From Pegoplata infirma (taxonomy: Eukaryota; Arthropoda; Insecta; Diptera; Anthomyiidae), in assembly GCA_963921195.1 (NCBI GenBank), contig OY992537.1:98724736-98788735 (forward strand): a DNA stretch of 64,000 nucleotides, read 5' to 3'. Of the stretch, positions 58,649-64,000 are shown piece after piece. The first letter of the stretch is position 1; every line of letters begins with the position of its first letter. Both the position numbers and the translations under genes were made by a program. The notes beneath the pieces were generated by a model that did not search any database, was not told where the DNA came from, and worked only from the letters and a program-made list of their open reading frames with translations.

Positions 58649-60456
58649 CAATGTTGGCAATCGATACCTTTTCAATACCGTTATCCGTTTCAAAACCCTT
58701 TAAATTGAATACCGGTACCAATACCAATACCGAAACTCAGTTTTGGTATCGGATACCGGTATCCAAAAACCTTTTCCTTCGGTACCGGTACGTACCGGTA
58801 TTGAAACGGTTTTTCCTAAAAACCCATGTTTTTTTACAAAAAAGAAAATCTAAAAAAAAATTGTATTTTTTTTTGGTTTGTGTAAATGAAAAATCGTACT
58901 CCAAATGCCTCCCCGAAGTCTCATAAAAACCAAAAAAATCTTTGGGCACCCACATCGTGGATTAAGTAAAAATTTCCAAAAAAATCATACTTCAACCGCT
59001 ATGCGGGAGCAGAAGAAAATTTTTGATTTTCACGAAATTTTTTTGGAGTCATTTAGACTTCAATAGAAACTTTCTGAAACCCTTATTATAGTTAATTTTT
59101 TGGAGCTTTTTATTTAATCCGCTATGCGGGTGCCCAAGGATTTTTTTTGATATATATAGGACTTCGTAGTTAAAAAATTATTAGCAAAACCGTGAATTTC
59201 AAATTGGTTTCACCTCTAATTCACGTGTTGAAAAACTCGTTGAACCAGCTTAAAAAACATTGAAGAGTCAGAAAAATATTTTTAAAGTATTTTTTTCATT
59301 CACAAATATTTTTACAATTAAACAAAAAAACTTACACTCGAAAAAAATTTTACACTCAAAAAAAAAATGTTGTAATTTTTTTTTTCAAAAATGACTAAAA
59401 AAAAGTTTTTTACTCAAAATAAAATATTTCTAATCAAAATTGTTAATTTGTTTCACATTCGAAAACTAACTATCACTTTAAAAGGGCACTGTGCAGGGTA
59501 TTCATGGTTTAACTTTTCTACTTTTTTAAATATTTTTTTTTTACTTTTCTTAACCCATTTTGGACCAAGATTTAATTTTATTTTTCTTTTTTTGAAAAAG
59601 AAAAATAAAATTAGGAAATTAGCACCCTCTGATCTCAAAAATCTTGTCAAAGAAAATTTTAATGTGCCGTTATCCCAGAAAAACCTGCATTCAATTTTAA
59701 TGTTTGCATTTATTTGCTATTTTATTAATTTATTTCATTATTTTATGGTCAAGTGAGGATATTTTTTTTAATTGCAGAAAGATGAGACTTAACATTCGTA
59801 ACCATATTTACCCGAAATTGAACCTTTTTCATACATACATTTTTTTTTTAAAAAAGGTGTTCTCTACTGTTAAACAAATCAAACTTTTTGGTGTCAGAAT
59901 AACTTCAAAGTCCTGCACTTTGATCAAGGGGATAAGAAATTACAGTTTTCTCTGCCCGCCCCCTTTTGTAGGTTTGGTCCGGCAACGTCTCCGCCGACCG
60001 CCTAAAAAACGCTATTTTAATTTGTTTTTCACATTTTAAAGAACATTTTAGCATAAATGCTAAAAATAAATACGTGTTTAGTATTAAAATTGATTTTTTT
60101 TTTTTTAAGTTTTTATGCGTTTTTTATATTTTTAACATTTTTTTCGATAATACCGGTACGTACCGGTATCGACGTTTCGGTATCGGTAATACCGTAACCG
60201 ATTCAACTCAAATACCGTAACCGATACCGATACCGAAATAAATAGAAAAACGATACCAATACCGTTATCGATACCGTTAAGGTACCTACAGACGACGCAA
60301 TATTATGTACAATATTCAATTATATTGATGGTGTGTGGGTAATATTGACGATTGTACAATGGTCAATCTTACCCACACACCATCAATATAATTGAATATT
60401 GTACATAATATTGCGTCGTCTGTAGGTACCTTTATTCGTTTCGATTGCCAACCTTG
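58649..60456. mobile_element. hAT-like element of 1.8 kb, rich in GGTACCGGTA
   Basis: 8-bp duplication GTTTTCTT (58641-58648, 60457-60464). Ends CAATGTTGGCAATCGATA and (rc) CAAGGTTGGCAATCGAAA. ATACCGGTAC-type palindromes sit in both halves. No transposase ORF seen. It is inserted in a TGGTGTTTTC-ended repeat and contains a Harbinger-like MITE. Confidence 0.85.
60280..60431. mobile_element. 152-bp Harbinger-like MITE
   Basis: Near-perfect inverted arms of about 66 bp starting AGGTACCTACAGACGACGCA, TTA on both sides. The host element's other end gives the empty site ACCGTTATCCG, which confirms the borders. Confidence 0.88.
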
Positions 60457-60464
60457 GTTTTCTT

Positions 60465-61855
60465 TTCTAAACAAAAAAGATAGAAAAAAAATCAGCGATT
60501 TTTTTATTTTTTAATACCAAAAATTTCGGTTTCGGTTAATATTCCGCTAACATTTTGACGAATAAAGACCGAAACTCCATATTCGTCCAAAACCGACACC
60601 AAAAAACGGATATGCTTTATTTTTTAAGCAAAAATTTGTGTGCTGCAGAATTGAAAGACCTAAAATGTATATTTTCAAAATTTTGTCATCGACATTTAAA
60701 AATCAAAAATATTCGAGTAAAGTCTTTTTAGCCAGAATCATATTACGTCGCGCAACGCCCAATCTTTTTTCGTTTATACCTACAATTTAAATGTGAGGTA
60801 CCTAAATCAAACGAAAGTGAATTAATTTTTCAAAGGTCTGTGTCAGCAGCACAGACTAATACAGACTCGACATAAGTGACAGGTGTCAAAAAAGTAGTTC
60901 TGAACCATATGGTTAATATTTTCAAATTATTCTACGAATTAGGTTAGAAAGAGAAAACTGATATAACGCGCCATAAGAAAAATAGATGCCAGATCGGTTT
61001 TTGTTGTTTCACTCACTCCTAAGTCGTAGAAAGTGTTGCCATGTTAGCGTAAATCGGACTAAAAACCGCTCTGTTTTATCCTAAAATCGCTAAGTTTTTC
61101 CCCATTTTTTCTAATAAAACTCTACTGTCGAGTCTGTTTATAGTCTGTGTCAGCAGCATAGAAAAAATAGAAGTGTAACAGAGTCGTATTTCGCTTGAAT
61201 AAGTATTAGTGACAGCACATTATGTAACTTTTGACGTTTAATAAAAACAATGCAACATAAAGGAGAACAACAACAAAGCAAACAACAAAAGAGAGAAAAA
61301 AAGTTTTTAAACTATCAATTGTGCGTATTATCATGAAAAAACTTTGAATAAAGCAAAATAATCAATTAATTTAATTAAATAGAAGACAAATACCATTTTT
61401 TATAAACAAAGAATTGAATTTAATATTAAATACGTGTGAGATGAGGAAGAACAAGCATTTTGCCACCATATTGGAAAATACATCAAATACAACACTGCGT
61501 ACCTTCTAATCTTTTCTATGGTCAGCAGTATTTAGCGAATATGTGCGTTTCAAAATTAGGAACCATTGGATTTCAGAGATGCGAAGTAAATCGGCGATAC
61601 TGTGGAAATTTTGTATTTTTTGCAAAAAAAAAAAATGATTTCCTCTTTTAAATTGTCACGGTTGACAGCTGTCATGAATTTCTATTTTGTCGTACCAATA
61701 ATAAAGCGACGATATATCTTTGAAATTTTGTTTGTATATAAAAAACAGCTGTTAATGTCATAATATAAACATAACCACGATTACGTCGTGCACAATTTTG
61801 TTTTACAATTTTTAGAAAATTTTCAATATCTAAATTTTTTTAAATTTATCGAAAA
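60465..61855. other. Upstream region of the NDUFAF2-like gene
   Basis: GTCTGTGTCAGCAGCA occurs at about 60837 and 61142, suggesting a small repeat. Several CAGCTGT and GACAGGTGTC palindromes near the gene. No ORF. Confidence 0.4.
61733..61748 (+). promoter_or_regulatory. Possible TATA-like element of the NDUFAF2-like gene
   Basis: TATATAAAAAA lies about 115 bp before the ATG. In DNA this AT-rich the match is weak evidence. No initiator or DPE was confirmed. Confidence 0.2.
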
Positions 61856-62308
61856 ATGGCTAAACCACCATCACGCGATATAATAAAAATAATTTTTCAA
61901 AATTTCTTCAAATCCCTAAGACCAAGACAATTTCGCGGTAACTATATTGGAGAAGATTATTATGGCAACAAATATTTTGAAATACCCGCAAATCCGTCAA
62001 TTGGTAAACGTAAGGCATCTCGATGGTTTGAACCCTCTGATAAAGAAGCCTTCGATCAGGAACTAACAGCAGAATGGGAAGCTTGGTTAAGGGGTCGCAG
62101 AGAAGAACCTCCCACAAAAGAGGAATTAGTTAGAAATTTACAAATCATGGATATGAAGAAAAGGAATGCAGCTGAATTGGATTCCAAATATGCTAAAACG
62201 GATGGCGAAGGAAAGTTGATGAAACCGGAAGAGGAAACTATTGGAACTTTTCCAAAATATAAGGAATATGAAATAATTCCTAGTAAGGATCCTGAGAAGA
62301 AATTTTAA
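61856..62308 (+). CDS. NDUFAF2: Mitochondrial complex I assembly factor, NDUFAF2/mimitin-like
   Basis: A complete 150-residue single-exon ORF. It carries the NDUFA12/NDUFAF2 (B17.2-like) signature: an FRGNYIGEDYYGNKYFEI block at about residues 22-39, basic GKRKASRW, then ELTAEWEAWLRGRREEPPT at about 71-89, followed by a charged tail. In the family the GNKYY and EW-W-R-PPT blocks define the fold, and NDUFAF2 is the chaperone-like paralogue acting late in complex I assembly in the mitochondrial matrix. NDUFAF2 is preferred over NDUFA12 because of the long charged C-terminal extension and the EWEAWLRG form. The start is supported by an in-frame TAA at 61841-61843 and an AAAAATGG context. Human NDUFAF2 is about 169 residues. 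An AATAAA lies at 62497-62502. The gene is the only clearly coding plus-strand host gene here, outside the PI3K transcription unit and divergent from it. Confidence 0.88.
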   Translation: MAKPPSRDIIKIIFQNFFKSLRPRQFRGNYIGEDYYGNKYFEIPANPSIGKRKASRWFEPSDKEAFDQELTAEWEAWLRGRREEPPTKEELVRNLQIMDMKKRNAAELDSKYAKTDGEGKLMKPEEETIGTFPKYKEYEIIPSKDPEKKF

Positions 62309-62496
62309 TTTGCAACTTGTAAAAGAGACTTGTGATAAACTACCCAGCAAAAGCTAGATGTTCTTTTGGAAACACGATTATAAGCTACAAGCAATGAAGG
62401 CATTAATTAAAGTTACCAAGGGATGCACCATTTTTTGGTGGTTAGTGTTATAATAATGGTTAGATCTTAATTGTTTTTTTTTTTGTTTTGTTGTTA

Positions 62497-62502
62497 AATA
62501 AA
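62497..62502 (+). terminator. Polyadenylation signal of the NDUFAF2-like gene
   Basis: AATAAA, 189 bp after the stop codon, follows a T/G-rich stretch. It is the first canonical signal downstream and lies just before a MITE begins at 62556. Confidence 0.55.
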
Positions 62503-62555
62503 CGTTGAAACCCTTGAAGAAATTAAAGGATTGTGGTTTAGATAATTAATACTTT

Positions 62556-62837
62556 CCCAGTTGGCAAAATAAAACCACACCTGACATACAGCTGACTCTC
62601 CCTTTATGAAATCGCTGACATCTTCATACAATTTTTCAAAATGTCATCAATGACATGTCAGCAATTGGTCAGCAGTGTCCACCAGTATCGGTGGCCACTA
62701 ACAATTCGTTTAAACATGTGCTGACCAACTGCTGACATGTCATTGATGACATTTTGAAAAATTGTATGAAGATGTCAGCAATTTTATAAAGGGAGAGTCA
62801 GCAGTATGTCAGGTGTGATTTTTTTTTGCCGACTGGG
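62556..62837. mobile_element. Long-TIR MITE just past the NDUFAF2-like gene
   Basis: Ends CCCAGTTGGCAAAA and (rc) CCCAGTCGGCAAAA. About 120-bp arms include CACACCTGACATAC and GATGACATTTTGAAAAATTG. Confidence 0.82.
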
Positions 62838-62921
62838 TTCTGTTTATAGTCCTTTTTAATAAAAAAAACTACTTAGGCTGAGTATTTGGGATGGGAATTA
62901 ACTTAAAACGTAGTTTAACTC

Positions 62922-63190
62922 ACAAGGGAAGTCTCCCTAGTGTCACCCGTAGATCTTTATGGAATTGAGTTTAAAATAAAGGAGCACGTATTTTATTTGG
63001 CGGCACAAATTCATATTTAGGGGGTCCAAATTAGGGATAACAGTCATTTTTCAGTTTATCTTCTATATTATGCAAAGAAACCTAGTCTTGTTATAAACCA
63101 AATGAAAGGCCTTTTGAAACCCTATCCAAAAAAAATACGTGTAGAATTAATTTTTGTTTTGAACAACATATCCAAGTTTCACGAAGATCT
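62922..63190. mobile_element. ACAAGGG-ended element, truncated third copy
   Basis: The left end and interior match the other copies. The right end breaks off at about 63190. Confidence 0.6.
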
Positions 63191-63489
63191 TTATTATACC
63201 AATAAAGATCAGAATGTTAAATTCTTTTGTTTATAACACAATGATACAAAATGGAACTTTCCGAATCGGAAGAAACCAAAAGCAAATAAAAATTCGACAT
63301 TTTCCATTACAAAACACTCAAGGCTTTTTTTTGAAGATAATGATTTTAAAGCATTTAAAGTTTTTGTATACTGGGCATGTGGGGTCCAGGTTCCAAACTC
63401 GAAATTACGTTATCTATAACCCAGTGGTTCCTAACCTTTTATACGCCACGCCCCATTTTTAAGTTTAAAAAATGCCTTGTCCCCCCAAC

Positions 63490-63895
63490 TAGAGATGGGC
63501 GCTGTTCACGTGATTTGCGTGATTCACGTGAATCACGCGTGAATCACGCGTGAATCACGCGTGAGTGTGAGCGATTTTCATTTCAATCACGTGATTGTGA
63601 GTGAGTGTGAGTTGAAAAAAAATCTGAGTGAGTGATTAGTGAGTGAGTCATTTATTTTTTGCGTGATTAGATTTTTTGATTTGTCCAATTTTTTGTTAAT
63701 TTTTTGTAAAATTTTTTTTTGGATTTTTTTTTTTCTTTTTGGTAAGAAAATTTTATTGCGTGAGTAAATTTTGCGTGACTCACGCGTGAGCGTGATTGAA
63801 TCTGGCGTGAGTAAGTTTTTTATTACTCACGTGAATGTGAGTGAGCGTGAGTAAGAAAAAAAACTGCGTGAGTGATTAGTGAGTGAGCATTTAAA
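63490..63895. mobile_element. CACGTG/CACGCGTGA-rich repeat element
   Basis: Starts TAGAGATGGGCGCTGTTCAC, the inverted form of the end at 20935, followed by tandem AATCACGCGTG units and GTGAGTGAG runs. Confidence 0.65.
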
Positions 63896-63941
63896 CTAAG
63901 TTCTTAGTAAAAATTTCAAGCAATTACGAAATTGTTGTTTG

Positions 63942-63961
63942 CCCCCCCCCCCCCCCCCCCC
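63942..63961 (+). repeat. 20-C homopolymer
   Basis: A run of 20 C in AT-rich DNA near the window edge. Length may be unreliable. Confidence 0.85.
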
Positions 63962-64000
63962 GGAACCTTAAAATTGCGAGAATCAAAGGCTGGGAACCAT

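Noticed and set aside
59391..60039. 121- and 111-codon plus frames as a transposase of the 1.8-kb hAT-like element
   Set aside because: No BED finger or hAT dimerisation motif; very rich in Phe, Lys and Leu as expected from AT-rich noncoding DNA.
62138..62350. 70-codon minus frame opposite the NDUFAF2-like gene
   Set aside because: A shadow of the real plus-strand coding sequence.

Overview
The window is AT-rich, repeat-dense nuclear DNA from an insect, most likely a higher (schizophoran, probably calyptrate) fly. The best evidence is a p60-type PI3-kinase regulatory subunit with the domain order and junction sequence of Drosophila Pi3K21B, plus fly-type interspersed repeats. The species assignment is inference. 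Only two host genes can be supported.

Gene 1, minus strand: a Pi3K21B-like gene spans most of the window. One coding exon (51892-52804) carries the N-terminal SH2 domain and most of the inter-SH2 coiled coil. The other (18529-19234) carries the C-terminal SH2 domain and the tail. The two join in phase across a 32,657-bp intron and give a 539-residue protein. The first coding exon opens with TG right after an AG acceptor, and a candidate donor at 54645 follows an exon ending in A, so the start ATG appears to be split by a 5' intron. Gene 2, plus strand: an intronless NDUFAF2/mimitin-like complex I assembly factor (61856-62308).

Everything else is repetitive. Positions 1-15 kb hold nested MITEs and hAT-like elements inside older interspersed repeats. 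At 15.7-17.6 kb is a degenerate 35-bp palindromic minisatellite. The giant intron (19-52 kb) holds decayed non-LTR retrotransposons (19.4, 21.2-22.7, 24.9-27.5 and 35.5-36.6 kb), a near-perfect copy of the same minisatellite (34.4-35.5 kb), a 3.5-kb foldback-like element (36.99-40.48 kb), an intact Tc1/mariner element with a DD37E transposase and perfect 32-bp terminal repeats (41940-43235), a Transib-like element with V(D)J-RSS-like ends (43292-46128) interrupted by a hAT-like element, and a 1.1-kb near-hairpin (48.6-49.7 kb). A third minisatellite array (52.9-53.8 kb) lies in the first intron. Beyond 55 kb come more MITEs, the NDUFAF2 gene, and palindromic CACGTG-rich repeats.

The most notable structures are: (i) the Transib-like element, whose right end is reiterated about four times as heptamer/22-23-bp-spacer/nonamer modules; (ii) three arrays of one double-palindrome 35-bp minisatellite in and around a single gene; (iii) the apparently split start codon; (iv) a possibly recently active DD37E transposon; and (v) a set of elements with CACTC/CACAC-like ends and 2-bp target duplications that are not always TA.
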